From Candidula unifasciata (Eukaryota; Mollusca; Gastropoda; Stylommatophora; Geomitridae): DNA of 64,000 nt. Both the position numbers and the translations under genes were made by a program. This document shows, piece by piece, positions 45,500 to 56,624 of this stretch. Position 1 is the first letter of the stretch. Every line of letters starts with the position of its first letter. The notes under the pieces were generated by a model. That model did no database searches. It saw only the letters and a list, made by a program, of their open reading frames with translations, and was not told the origin of the DNA. The stretch is from assembly GCA_905116865.2 (NCBI GenBank), contig CAJHNH020006013.1:285001-349000 (forward strand), written 5' to 3'.

Positions 45500-48484
45500 T
45501 CACCGAGGCCCGTCCCCTACGTTGTTGCGCTGCGTCCAAAGCCAGCTGGATGCCCTTTCGGCCACCTCACCAAGTTTTTTGAGTGCCCGTTTCCGTTCAT
45601 TACCGCGCAATCCTAACTCTTTTACCACATTGTAGAGCGAAGTGGAAACGAGGCCTCTCGCTCCCACTTCGACGGCAAATACCCGCACTGTGTAAGCCTC
45701 GTTTTTCCTCAAACCGGCTGCTAAATCACTGTACTTCTCGAGCTTGTACAAATGATTCTCCTCCATCCGCGACTCAAACGGGACAGTCAACTCAATCAGA
45801 ATGAGCTGCCGTTTTTGTGCAGAATGGAGAACGATGTCCGGTCGCAGGCCGGTTTTACGGATCAACTCGGGATACCGTTCATGTCCTGGCAGATCAATCG
45901 CCAGTAACCAGTCCCTCGCAGAGTCTAGCGCAGATGGAGCGAATGCGTTTTGGTTGACCTTACCTTTAGGAACCTGCCCAGCCTTGAGGAAACGAATGGG
46001 GACGATACTAGAACTGGCTCTGGCGTTAGCCCTCATTCTAGCCTGGTCGACAACGGCTGCTAACTCTTTTAGCACCTTGTTGTGGCGCCAGGTATAGCGG
46101 CCTTGACCTAGAGCTTTCCTGCACGCGGACAGGACGTGCTCAAGAGTTTGCTTTGATTTGCACAACGGGCAAGTCGGATCGTTGGTCGCAGACCATTTAA
46201 CCATGTTAACACCGGACGGTAATACATCGTACGCCGAACGAACGATAAAGCTCAGTCGCAGCGGGGTCATCCGCCAGATCTCACCCCATGTGAGTACTCT
46301 TGGCAATGCGCTCTCCAGGCTGACCCAATGGCCCTGCTGCGACTGTTGGGCTGCTTTCTGAACCCGAACCTCGTTTTCGTTGTCCCTCACCGTTTGTATC
46401 ACCATGTCTCGGCGTTCTTTGGCTGAGGCCTTTGACCACCAATTGACTTTCCCGTGCCCTAGGCCTCGACGGTCGGTTTGTGTGTAACCCATTACCTCCT
46501 TCAATTTTAGTGCGTTCTGAGCAGATTCAATCGCATCGAGGACCCTCCACTTCTGGCCAGTCTTTAGAGCGGGCTGGACAGCGATGACATTTGGGTCTGA
46601 GGACTCGCGCAAAAGCATGGCGAGCCTAACTTTGCCGACTTTAAACTCTTCGGTTATTGACTTGAACGGAAGTACCAGCTTAGCCTGTTTACAATACAGA
46701 GCCACGTCGGTCAGACAAGGCGGTGCGCCAATCCACTTTCTTAAGGCTGTGTTGATTTTCTTTTCCATGGTTTCCACTGCAGTCATCGTCACCTCGTAGA
46801 CTAGCAGTGGCCATAGAAGCTTCGGAATCAACATGAATTGGAGACACCATACCTTGAATTTTCCGATCAGCCTGCATCGCTCGATCGCGAGCAGGCCTGT
46901 AGCCAGTGACTCATGTATTCGCCGGACTTCCGCTCTGTCAGATAACTTCGAATCGTAGACGCGACCGAGGCTCTTCACCGGTTCCTCCAGAACCGTAGGG
47001 ATCTTGTTCCTTGCCACCGTAAAACTGGTCGCCGACACCTTGCCCTTATGGATTGACAGACTCCTCGACTTCTGCAGTTTGAACTGCATACCGCTCCATT
47101 GGACCACCGCGTCCAATCTTTCCAGGATCGTGCGGGCAGACTCCTCGCTGCCCGTTATAATAGTCGTGTCATCCATAAATGCGCGCAGTGGCGGTAACCA
47201 GTGATCCCCTATTTGAAGGCCCAGTCCGTAGCCGGCCGCCCCGTCCAACATGATCTGCATTGCCATGACAAACAGTATAGGTGAGATCGTACACCCCATA
47301 GCTATCCCAATCTGCAACTCAGTCCACCTCGTGGTAAACGTCGAGGTAGAGAAGCGCAAAGCGAACTTAGAGAAATATTGCTCGACCATTTGACTGATCT
47401 GTGTCGGTACGTGAAACATGCGAAGGGCTCGCCACAGTAGCCTATGGGGGACTGCCCCGTAGGCATTGGCTAAGTCCAACCATATAACGTGCAAATTGGT
47501 TCTCTCATGCTTGGCTCTCTGGATAGCCTCCCAAATCATGGTCGCGTGTTCAAGGCACCCAGGAGCGCCTGGAATGCCACCCTTCTGAACACTCGTATCT
47601 ATGTACTTGTTAGTCATCAGATACTGTGTGAGCCGGCGAGCCATGACTGAGAAGAATATCTTACCCTCAACATTCAACAGCGAGATGGGCCTGAATTGGG
47701 AAAGACTCTTCGAGTCCTGCTCTTTGGGAATGTAGACCCCATTTGCCTTTGACCACTCTGGACATATGTGATTGCGGATCCACGCTTGTCTCAACAAGAC
47801 GTGAAGCATTTTAAGGATTTTCGGGCAACGCTTGTAAAGAACGTACGGAACACCGTTCGGACCTGGGGCAGACTTGCCGCTGGCTTTTTTCACAACGTCC
47901 TCAACCTCAGACCAAAGGGGAGGTACCAGTTTAAATGGTACCTTCGGCACCGAAGGCTGTTTAAGACCGCTAAGGATCTCTGGATTGTCATCGAGAGGCT
48001 CACTCCTCTTTTTATCCGAGTACATCTTGCGTAGATGTAGCTCTAGTTCTTCCTGACTGACAACCAGAGTCCCAGACTTCGGTTGCTCGAATAGACCTCG
48101 GGCAAACTGATACGGGTCCCTAAAGAATTTCTCTCGCTCCCTTTTGGTTCTACGTCTGTTGTTACAGAAACGCTCGGCGCGACAGAGGGCACTGTGTTTG
48201 TTCTTTAAATGCACCCACACTTCGTACAGCCCCTCCCGTTCGCTGCCCGTAGCGGCTTTGAACCGTTTTCTGAGGGCATTCTTGTCTGCCCGACACTTCA
48301 GAATGTCCCTCTGCCTCCTGCTAGTATTCTGCTTGGCACCCGGCTGTGCCTTTACTACTGTCCTGAACTCGCGGGAGCAGTGTTCATATATTACATCACC
48401 AAATTTAGTAAGCTTGTCGCCTAGCGACTTCTTGTTTAGAGTTTGTTTAAGTACCTCACATAATGTAGCCTCCAACTTACACAC
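45500..48484 (-). CDS. Reverse transcriptase with C-terminal restriction-like endonuclease
   Basis: The frame has 994 codons. It carries RT motifs SGKSAPGPNGVPYVLYKR (near residue 205), FRPISLLNVEGKIFFSVMAR, DLANAYGAVPHRLLWRAL (near 335), GIAMGCTISPILFVMAMQ, and the catalytic box FMDDTTIITG near residue 437. A CCHC-type knuckle CPLCKSKQTLEHVLSACRK follows near residue 770. The C-terminus has RPDIV...ILIELTVPFE and KYSDLAAGLR (about 880-915), the PD-(D/E)XK-like nuclease of R2-type elements that nicks the target for priming. The first codon here is only a frame opening (GTG); the frame continues that of the upstream zinc-finger part, broken within a short GT repeat. No stop interrupts it, so it may be nearly active. 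Confidence 0.92.
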   Translation of the reverse strand: MCKLEATLCEVLKQTLNKKSLGDKLTKFGDVIYEHCSREFRTVVKAQPGAKQNTSRRQRDILKCRADKNALRKRFKAATGSEREGLYEVWVHLKNKHSALCRAERFCNNRRRTKREREKFFRDPYQFARGLFEQPKSGTLVVSQEELELHLRKMYSDKKRSEPLDDNPEILSGLKQPSVPKVPFKLVPPLWSEVEDVVKKASGKSAPGPNGVPYVLYKRCPKILKMLHVLLRQAWIRNHICPEWSKANGVYIPKEQDSKSLSQFRPISLLNVEGKIFFSVMARRLTQYLMTNKYIDTSVQKGGIPGAPGCLEHATMIWEAIQRAKHERTNLHVIWLDLANAYGAVPHRLLWRALRMFHVPTQISQMVEQYFSKFALRFSTSTFTTRWTELQIGIAMGCTISPILFVMAMQIMLDGAAGYGLGLQIGDHWLPPLRAFMDDTTIITGSEESARTILERLDAVVQWSGMQFKLQKSRSLSIHKGKVSATSFTVARNKIPTVLEEPVKSLGRVYDSKLSDRAEVRRIHESLATGLLAIERCRLIGKFKVWCLQFMLIPKLLWPLLVYEVTMTAVETMEKKINTALRKWIGAPPCLTDVALYCKQAKLVLPFKSITEEFKVGKVRLAMLLRESSDPNVIAVQPALKTGQKWRVLDAIESAQNALKLKEVMGYTQTDRRGLGHGKVNWWSKASAKERRDMVIQTVRDNENEVRVQKAAQQSQQGHWVSLESALPRVLTWGEIWRMTPLRLSFIVRSAYDVLPSGVNMVKWSATNDPTCPLCKSKQTLEHVLSACRKALGQGRYTWRHNKVLKELAAVVDQARMRANARASSSIVPIRFLKAGQVPKGKVNQNAFAPSALDSARDWLLAIDLPGHERYPELIRKTGLRPDIVLHSAQKRQLILIELTVPFESRMEENHLYKLEKYSDLAAGLRKNEAYTVRVFAVEVGARGLVSTSLYNVVKELGLRGNERKRALKKLGEVAERASSWLWTQRNNVGDGPR

Positions 48485-48878
48485 ACACCACCTTCTCGCT
48501 CGCAGGTGGAAACCTGATCTTGGAACGCACTTCTTCAGAAATCATCAAAGGTGCTCCTCCGCAGTCGACGTCATGGGCCTCTCCGGGCGAGTGGGGTTCA
48601 CCCTGCCCGTCGTTCCCTAACGACTCAGAAACTACCACAGGAGTAGTAGTTTTGCGACGGCGTTTACTGCGTGGAGCACCCTCGCATTTCATTCTTCCGG
48701 CATGCGTTCTCAGACCATGCAACCCCGTGAAGCTTTTCCCACATGTACAGAGCCAGCCCGGACGTTGGGCGAGTGTCTCAGTCCGGGGGCTAGCAAAGTC
48801 ATCAACGAGGGTATCAATCAGATTTGGCCCTTCATTCTCCCCCCCCCCCTTTCGGAGGGCCCTGGGGGCATATTTCAT
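48477..48878 (-). CDS. N-terminal zinc-finger part of the R2-like ORF
   Basis: The 133-codon frame contains CTCGKSFTGLHGLRTHAGRM followed by KC, a C-x-C...H...C finger like those at the N-terminus of R2-superclade proteins that bind the target DNA. A basic RSKRRRK patch follows. It ends at a TAA just inside GTGGTGTGTGTGTAAG, while the RT frame starts there in another phase. A length change in this GT run would explain the break, so the two frames were probably one protein. Confidence 0.75.
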   Translation of the reverse strand: MKYAPRALRKGGGENEGPNLIDTLVDDFASPRTETLAQRPGWLCTCGKSFTGLHGLRTHAGRMKCEGAPRSKRRRKTTTPVVVSESLGNDGQGEPHSPGEAHDVDCGGAPLMISEEVRSKIRFPPASEKVVCV

Positions 48879-49067
48879 TGTGGTTTAACGCAATCGGAGG
48901 TATTATACTGTGTTAGGGGTGATCAACCCGGTCCACAGTCGACATCTGTCTCCAGATGTCAGTTTATCCCCCCGGCGATACCGGGGGGCCAGTCTTTCCA
49001 AAGGTGTCAAAAGGTCTTTCCCGATAGTCACCAGTCTTTCCTGGTAGTCTTGTGGGCTAGCCACGTA

Positions 49068-49325
49068 CAATAAGAATAAACTCACAGGGAGCAAGTACAG
49101 CGGGGATCTACAGTCATCAGTAGAAATTATCCTCTTTCGACACACGTTTCGGCCCACGATTCCTAAACGTATTCGGAGGTGGGCCCACCTGAGTTCATGA
49201 AGCTCAGGGCTGCTTCCCCGCCGCACAGAATTACCGGATGGTGTTATACTTTCGGCCAGAGACAAGACGACTTGGTGGTTTCGAAGGAGGTACTGTGAGA
49301 TAAGAAGTCGCCACGACAGCGTAAT
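49068..49325 (-). repeat. 5' direct repeat of the R2-like element
   Basis: Copy of 45072-45329, spaced exactly 3996 bp from it at both ends. Frames spanning the two copies share a peptide only because the DNA is repeated. Confidence 0.92.
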
Positions 49326-49799
49326 GAACCCCCATACCTGGAAGAGACTGAAGGGGGAGGGGGAAAACTGTCCATGGGCTCTAGTGGTAACTCCCGGGAA
49401 ACGCAAGACAAGTTCTTAACCAGGTGACAGCAGGTACCAACAGTATACAGATTTTTCCCTGGCTTTTGAAGAAGGAGAGGAAGCTAATATGGTTTTGTCC
49501 TTGGAGCTGTGATGTCGAATCTTATACCCATATCAACCCATATATTGTATGTCATGGTGATGAACTGGCTAACATGTTCTCTCCTGGTATTGCTCGGCCT
49601 TAAGATCTTCAACTCTTGTGTGATTCCAGTGCTAACGTATGAAGTTGGAAAGCGACAGTAGCTCTACATTAAAAACAGATGTCTTAAAAGAATACTAAAT
49701 CTTCATCTTAGTATCTACTGCGTAATTAAAAGTCCAACTTTCAAGCTTTTTTCATTGTGTCTGTTTTTCTGTTCATACATCTTCTGAGTCGTAGACTAT
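49326..49799. other. Non-coding stretch with a dispersed repeat
   Basis: 49395-49520 resembles 11640-11770 (CTGGCTTTTGAAGAAGG, then GAGCTGTGATGTCGAATC). No gene seen. Confidence 0.5.
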
Positions 49800-50190
49800 C
49801 TCCCAGTCCTTTAGAAAGAGAATATGGGCTTTTGAGCTGAAATGCTATAGAAAAATTCTCAGAATATCTTGGACAAAGAAGAGGAGAAATAATGGCATTT
49901 GAAAGATCTGAACATCAAGGAAGATTGGCTAATATACAGCATCCTGCCTCGGAAGCTGAAATATTTTGGTCGTATCAAGCGCCACGAGGGATTGGAAAAA
50001 ATTATGGTTGAAGGCATGGTACCAGGAAGGAGGGGCAGGGGCCGACCAACAGTATGATAGGTACATGTATAAGTGACTCCTTGTGTATGAAAGTACATGA
50101 GGCGGGAGAGCTGGCGAGAGTTTCTTTCAGGCAGACCGTGATGAGAGCGACGTTCTGCAAAGGACCTGTTACATGATAAGGATGACAGCT
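49800..50190 (+). pseudogene. LINE relic, C-terminal RT tail
   Basis: Plus-strand reading: RIWAFELKCYRKILRISWTK, the post-RT A-[FW]-E-x-x-C-Y-R-[KR]-x-LRI motif of LINE ORF2, and later KAWYQEGGAGADQQ, the remnant of the G-R-G-RP tail. Frameshifts and stops are present. Same family as the relic at 3755-4130. Confidence 0.75.
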
Positions 50191-50850
50191 CTTGTTAAAC
50201 AAAATGTGAGCAGCTGAAAGAGGTAAAACGTTTGTCTCATTGTTTTTTCTTCATTTCCTTTATTATTTCACCTAGTACGTTTGTACTTGAATAAGGCAAC
50301 AGTAAAAATAATTATTGATTGGTCAGACCAACAATAGACACAATAGAAAATGTAAAGATACCGGAACAATAAACACACATCTCCTATTCTGGTCATGTTT
50401 TATCAGGATTTAAAAAAAAAAAAGACAGAAATGGAAATCAAAAATAGTAAATGCTAATAAATAGTTTCAGTGACGTGTGAAACATCTAACTTCGAGGATG
50501 ACTTAGAAGAGAAAATAAACGACATTAAAAGTTACAGTTGTCAAATATTATCTATATTCATTTCTAATATATGATGCAGAAAACCGAACAATGGAGAAAC
50601 AATTAGCAATTCTAAACGAGATTACTGAGAGAAAAAGAGAATCTTTTAAAAAATAACACCCAATGAAGGGGAAAAATTGAAGCCGGTGAGCAAGATGTAG
50701 ACCACGATACAAGTAAAAGAATAACACCTACAAACTTCGACAACACGTTTTTTTTTTTTTTTTTTGCGTGTGTAGGAAACAAGGAAATGTGTCCCTGCAA
50801 GTTGACAAATGAAAATTCTGAGAATGTTCTGCAATACTAACTATTTAAAG
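50191..50850. other. Non-coding stretch, AT-rich
   Basis: A12 run near 50412 and T17 run near 50750. No features recognised. Confidence 0.4.
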
Positions 50851-51010
50851 TTGACTTCGCGGCGACCGGGTGACGAACTCCTTGTGGTCTGGGTTCACCC
50901 CCGGGGGTAGGCAGAAAAGCCACATTTCTCCCAGATATAATATATTTATCATGGAATCATGGCCGAAGGGTTGCGATATCCATAGTACCGAGCCAAAGGA
51001 TTAAGAACTC
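50851..51010 (+). repeat. SINE family D copy
   Basis: GCGACCGGGTGACGAACTCC, B-box GGTCTGGGTTCACCCCC, then GGCAGAAAAGCCACATTTC and GGCCGAAGGGTTGCGATATC. The second copy is at 55155-55335. Confidence 0.85.
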
Positions 51011-51357
51011 GTGGTTTCTGGATTTTGGAGGAAAAAAAATACTGCTAATAGAAAAGCCATAATTTAACCTTAGTCACGACAAACCTACAGAGAATACGTG
51101 TAGATTTGGACTGCACGATAGCTTAAAGACGTTTTGTGGCAGAAGGATCAAAGAAAACGAAGAAAAAAGAGTACAACCATGGCAAGAGAGACCAGTAGTT
51201 GGAGTCAGTGAAGCCTACCTTCACTGTAAAAACGGCACCTTATTTTTGGAAAATGAATAATAATTATCACACATGTGCATCACGTGATAGTTTTACCGCT
51301 ACGAAATAGACTGACCCTTCAGGGACACGTGGTCAAGGCGGGGACTTAATCACTGAC

Positions 51358-51594
51358 CTCAGCCAGCGTAAGAATGTCTTCGTGGTGACGTATACCCATG
51401 GAGAATCTAGGTGACCTGGGATTGGTCCACTCTAGTCCGGGGTTGTATCTATTTGGCCCTGGGGTGATCAGCTTGCAAGTTGGTGCTTTCAGTTTGTGTC
51501 CCATAGTAAATGCCGGGCTTCCATTGAGAACATTCGGGGTTGTGTTGCTGTAGTGAGCGGGACCAGGTGTTTGTGCGTAGTCATAGGAGAAACT
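51358..51594 (-). CDS. ODF3/CIMAP-like SHIPPO-repeat protein, downstream exon
   Basis: On the minus strand TTTATCCACAG precedes and GAG/GTCAGTG follows, bounding a 237-bp, phase 0-0 exon. It contains two SHIPPO-type PGP-x-x-Y motifs, TPGPAHY and TPGPNRYNP, followed by SPRFSMGIRHHEDI, which resembles the end of ODF3-family proteins (P-x-[FY]-[ST]-[FM]-G-[IV]-RH). These proteins lie in sperm flagella and ciliary microtubules. The exon at 54707-54892 belongs to the same gene but ends in phase 1, so at least one exon between them was not recognised. About 3 kb of LINE relics and (CTAA)n lies in the intervening intron(s). Confidence 0.78.
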
Positions 51595-52738
<1,144 letters not shown>

Positions 52739-52742
52739 TTAA

Positions 52743-52785
52743 CTGACTGACTGACTGACTGACTGACTGACTGACTGACTGACTG
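52743..52785. repeat. (CTGA)n microsatellite
   Basis: About 11 units, directly after the CTAA tract, one transition away from its unit. Confidence 0.97.
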
Positions 52786-52979
52786 TTGATCTCTTCGGAC
52801 TCTGTAGGACTAAGAACCCCGAAACTATAAATTTTCCAAGGAGACGAGGCTGAAAAAAGGACCTTCATCCTCACCTTTTGCTATCACGTAGACAATGACT
52901 AGATCACAGGAAAAAAAAAAGCACCACATACGGAATGGGCCGTCTCCGAAAGGCCACCAACAAAACAAGAAGGGACAGT

Positions 52980-53210
52980 GTTGTACACGCTAGCATAAGC
53001 GAGAAGGTTGGAACAAGGGAGTGCCTGAATTACATTCAATGAAAGATAATGAAGTTGTCTGGGCATTTAGTACAAATGTAGCCAGACCAAACTGTATACG
53101 AGAACATCTAGTGCATAACAGCTGGGTGGAAGACGAGAAGAAGACCAAGAAAAATGTGGACAGATGGCAAGCCCAAATCCGCAAAAGAAGGATACAAGTT
53201 ATTCTAGAAG
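52980..53210 (+). pseudogene. LINE relic, C-terminal tail
   Basis: A plus-strand frame gives IMKLSGHLVQM then GWKTRRRPRKMWTDGKPKS, the GH-x-x-[RQ]M and R-RPRK-x-W-TD motifs of LINE ORF2 tails. It contains stops. Confidence 0.65.
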
Positions 53211-53859
53211 CACTGATACGGAAAAATACCTCACTGTGTTATAACTAGGTAACAGTCTTAAAAAAAAAAAGAGATTAGTATGATCACCGGAGCAAGATTT
53301 TATAGCAGTAACAGAGATGTCGATTTCGCTTTGATGGTTAGAACCTTACAGTCTTGCCTAGTCAGTCTTGTAGAGACCATGTGTTGCCCATGCATCATGA
53401 TCAGTCTCTCATCCTGCCTTGTTTCTGTTTTAAAGAAAATGTAACACCGAGTCAAAGTTCGCTGAAGAAGCTGCCAGATCAGAAGAGCAATACTCTGTAC
53501 GCCAATAGCAGCTTCTCTCCTAGACCAGCTGCCATCCAAGGCTCTGTCTTGACTGAAAATGAAGTTTTTAGCTGCATTTCCTCTTCCTAAAATGAGTATT
53601 ACCTCCCAAATGCGCTTCCACGCCCAGATCCGTTAGCACAATGAAGAATGTTTGGTATACCCAACCCAACGTTCGGTGTTAAAAGAAAACAGGTTTCACC
53701 AACTGTTAGACGGTAGCTCAGTCATGTCTACCAAGACTTAACAAATCCTCCTCATTAATTTGCAATCCTGCCGTTAAATGACGTGGGGAGGAACAGTTTG
53801 CGATCAATTGCTTGATGAGCAGCAAGGGTTATTGTTATTACGTGTCGATGTAGAAACTC

Positions 53860-54115
53860 TTTAATATCTCAAACCATATCCTCATAGGGCTGACTCTTGC
53901 TTTCACTTCTGATCTTTTCATATGTAGCGCCTTCATTGGTAGTTGTTTTGGCAGAAATGAAGTTACCAGACAGACTGTAGAAACACCACCATGCAGCAAA
54001 TTCACCGAGAAATGGCAGATCAAAAAGTTTTGTCTCAAGTAAGAATGCAAAGTAAGACTTTGTCTCGGATGGTCAAGTTGGCGGATTTTCTCAGGCATCT
54101 CATTTCGCTGGTGTT
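53860..54115 (-). pseudogene. Mobile-element relic, related to 57465-57690
   Basis: CTTTTCATATGTAGCGCCTTC and AAGTTGGCGGATTTTCTCAGG recur in the same order at 57465-57690. Minus-strand reading EMPEKIRQLDHPRQ suggests the post-RT part of a LINE. No domain remains. Confidence 0.5.
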
Positions 54116-54351
54116 AATTATACGTAGGTTAGCTTTTGATAATATTTAAGCCTAAAAGTGTATCGAAATGAATAGATTGTTCATAATCTGTTTGTTGGCG
54201 CACATGCCTAATAAGGATATCAGTTGGTATATAGGTACACAGGCTCGTTGGCATCTTGGTTTTGTTTCTTTGTCTATTCTCCCGTCCTCCGAGTATATAC
54301 TTCCTAAAAATTCAAATTCTTAAAGTTACTTCAGACAAGTACCTGACACCT

Positions 54352-54530
54352 AGGGCAGTCGATAATCGGCTAGCTTTCAAATCCAGCTGCGACTCGCTGC
54401 AGCCCACGGTCGGTGTTCGAAACTGGGCGGTTCCCGGGGTTCACCAAACCTCTCGGAAATGGGTACCAGAGTCGACACTCTGTGGTAAATGGAGGAACGT
54501 CGCTGTAGCGAACGGGGACACAGGCAGACA
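54352..54530 (+). repeat. SINE family F copy
   Basis: Head GCAGTCGATAATCGGCTAGC, CAGCTGCGACTCGCTGCAG, B-box GTGTTCGAAACTGGG, then GGTAAATGGAGGAACGTCGC. Inverted partner at 43650-43800. Confidence 0.8.
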
Positions 54531-54706
54531 ATTCTTATCAGCTGTCCGTATTGGTGGCAGAGCACTTATGGTTTATAACAGTGTGCAATGACGATGGTTC
54601 ACATCTCCCGACTTTTACCTGACACACAAAACGTACAAAAACAAACAACGCGAATAGAGAATAAAACATATACATAAACATGCTACCGTTATATCCGAAT
54701 TCCTAC

Positions 54707-54892
54707 ATCCAATCAGCGCTGCCCTGTGGTTTCTGACCAGGTCTGAAGAGATGATGTAGGCGTTGGGTCCTGGCCCCTCTGTCTTGTAGCTGGGTTTGTA
54801 AGGGCAGCCAAAGCTATATGCTGGTGGTTTTCTGTCCGTTATGTTGTTGCTGATGGCATACACTGGGCCAGGCGAGTTAGACGAGGCTGCTT
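54707..54892 (-). CDS. ODF3/CIMAP-like SHIPPO-repeat protein, upstream exon
   Basis: The acceptor TTCCCACACAG and the donor GGAT/GTAGGA bound 186 bp on the minus strand. The exon encodes SNSPGPVYAISNNITDRKPP followed by AYSFGCPYK and TEGPGPNAYIISSD. These are two PGP-x-x-Y SHIPPO units with the intervening PAYSFG-type segment typical of the ODF3 family. It starts with two bases of a split codon and ends in phase 1. The 5' exons were not found; they may lie to the right among SINEs. Confidence 0.75.
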
Positions 54893-55049
54893 CTGTGTGG
54901 GAAAAATGGCTTTGAGAATTTAGGCACTTTATAAAGACACATTAAGAATTCTTTGCTACTAATACCAGTCTCAGAATTGATCTTTGTTCCCAGCTCCACC
55001 CAAAATTTGGTATCAATTAAAGTAATGGACTTGAAGGGGACTGACTGAC

Positions 55050-55130
55050 TGACGTTCTACCCCACAAGGACATCACACAAGCGATAAACATCAGATGACA
55101 CAATGTGCCACCATGTGGATGAGGATCACC
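55050..55130 (+). repeat. Dispersed repeat H, short copy
   Basis: CCCCACAAGGACATCACACA, GCGATAAACATCAGATGAC, CCACCATGTGGATGAGGATC; matches 56390-56520 and 44430-44655. Confidence 0.7.
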
Positions 55131-55154
55131 GGCTCTCTAGCGAAGTTGGTTAAA

Positions 55155-55335
55155 CCTGACTTTCGCGGCGGCCGGGTGACGAACTCCTTGTGGTCCGGGT
55201 TCACTCCCGGGGGTAGGCAGAAAAGCCACATTTTCTCCCAGATTAACGGTACCTATAATGGAATCAAGGCCGAAGGGTTGCGATATCCATAGTACCGAGC
55301 CAAAGGGTTTACAACTCATGGTTTCTGGATACGTT
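55155..55335 (+). repeat. SINE family D copy
   Basis: CGCGGCGGCCGGGTGACGAA, B-box GGTCCGGGTTCACTCCC, GGCCGAAGGGTTGCGATATC, then GGGTTTACAACTCATGG. It ends in an A18 run. Confidence 0.85.
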
Positions 55336-55440
55336 AAAAAAAAAAAAAAAAAGGTCCCAGAAACCGCGTTAAAAACAAAGTCATTAAAAACCAAAATACA
55401 TCAGTTTGTTCACTTGTTGTTCTATTATTAATAATATTTA

Positions 55441-55762
55441 GGGGCTTGTGTGGTCTCGAGGCATGATGTCTGCATCGAGTGCTGGAGGTTCCGGGCTCAA
55501 TTCCCGGTAATGTCTGGGATTTTTTTTCTCGTGGACTTGGAAATCAAAAAGAGTAGCCTTACGGCGCTGCTGGGCAAAATTTGGAGTTACAAATCTACCC
55601 AAAGTATTTCAGGAGACTTGTCAGTGCTACAGAGCCTGTGCATTGTGCTTAGCTTCTTCGGACTCAGACTTGATTTTGAAGAAGAACGGTGCACTTATTG
55701 GTTACTACCCGTGTGCCATGATGTTGATCCGTTGTTCAAAACCTCAAACCTCAAGCTTTATA
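55441..55762 (+). repeat. SINE family B copy with an internal deletion
   Basis: Head GCTTGTGTGGTCTCGAGGCA and B-box GGTTCCGGGCTCAATTCCC are present. The body then jumps from CGTGGACTTGG to AAATCAAAAAGAGTAGCC, and continues to GCCATGATGTTGATCCG. Confidence 0.85.
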
Positions 55763-55943
55763 ATTGATATTGGTGCACGGGCTTACATCAGTAAAGGAGC
55801 TTCAATCACTAACTAGGTCAGGGTTGGCGCTAGTGAGTTGTTGCATACAAGTAGTTGCCCACATCTGGATTACAGTAGTCTGTATGACAACTCATCTGGT
55901 TCTCCCAGCCCCCACCTTTCTTGTTAACACTGCTAGGAAAGAG

Positions 55944-56210
55944 GCAGCCCCGTGGTGTAGCAGCTAGACGCTCGTCTGCGGATCAGAAGGTCATGGGTTC
56001 AGGTCCTGTGGGAATCAAACTTTTTTGTTTCTTGAAAAATGAGCTTCGCTCCCAGCCTTAAAAAGGTTCTCGGTACAGTTCTGGTAAGTAAAAGCGGCCA
56101 GCGGGATGTTTACCACGTCACTCAAAGAGTGTGGAATAGTCTGTAAAATATAGGTCTAGCCCTATATGCCCAGTACGACTGGGGGCGTGGAAAAGGGTCC
56201 TTACTTTCTT
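55944..56210 (+). repeat. SINE family A copy, plus strand
   Basis: Head GCCCCGTGGTGTAGCAGCTA, B-box GGTCATGGGTTCAGGTCC, body GGTAAGTAAAAGCGGCCAGC, tail TAGGTCTAGCCCTATATGCC. Confidence 0.85.
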
Positions 56211-56285
56211 TTACTTATTGTTGTTAGGAAAGAAGTCCCGTCTCTAAAAGAATCGAAGAAGTAGTGGATGAGATGCAACTGGAGG

Positions 56286-56288
<3 letters not shown>

Positions 56289-56360
<72 letters not shown>
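56289..56360. repeat. (GA)n microsatellite
   Basis: About 70 bases of GA repeat directly before repeat H. Confidence 0.97.
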
Positions 56361-56361
<1 letters not shown>

Positions 56362-56389
56362 CTGACGGCTGACTGACTCTCCACCCCAC

Positions 56390-56520
56390 AAGGACATCAC
56401 ACAAGCGATAAACACCCGATGACACAATGTGCCACCATGTGGGTGAGGATCACCGTGGAGAGGCTATAATGCGGCCTCTGGCAAGAGCCAGAGTAGGGCT
56501 TCAAATAACGAAAAATTCCA
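56390..56520 (+). repeat. Dispersed repeat H, second copy
   Basis: GACATCACACAAGCGATAAA, CCACCATGTGGGTGAGGATC, GGCAAGAGCCAGAGTAGGGC and AATAACGAAAAATTCC match 44430-44655 with a deletion in the middle. Confidence 0.75.
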
Positions 56521-56539
56521 TCCTAAAAAGGAGGGGAAA

Positions 56540-56545
<6 letters not shown>

Positions 56546-56572
<27 letters not shown>

Positions 56573-56573
56573 T

Positions 56574-56621
<48 letters not shown>
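56546..56621. repeat. (GA)n microsatellite, interrupted
   Basis: GA repeat with single GTGA and GAAA interruptions. Confidence 0.97.

Positions 56622-56624
<3 letters not shown>

Larger units (their letters stand above)
45072..49325 (-). mobile_element. R2-superclade-like non-LTR retrotransposon flanked by 258-bp direct repeats
   Basis: The element runs on the minus strand: a zinc-finger frame (48477-48878), a large RT/endonuclease frame (45500-48484), then a 3' region to 45072. The last 258 bp (45072-45329) are repeated at 49068-49325 just upstream. Elements of this superclade have no LTRs, so this looks like a head-to-tail insertion in which a 5'-truncated copy (only its 3' end) precedes a full copy. 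The unit length from repeat to repeat is 3996 bp. Confidence 0.85.

Noticed and set aside
48144..48620. 158-codon plus-strand open frame
   Set aside because: Antisense to the reverse transcriptase frame of the R2-like element; no motif of its own.
45018..49406. Two minus-strand frames sharing an 80-residue peptide
   Set aside because: They arise from the 258-bp direct repeats at the ends of the R2-like element and differ outside them; no protein family resemblance.
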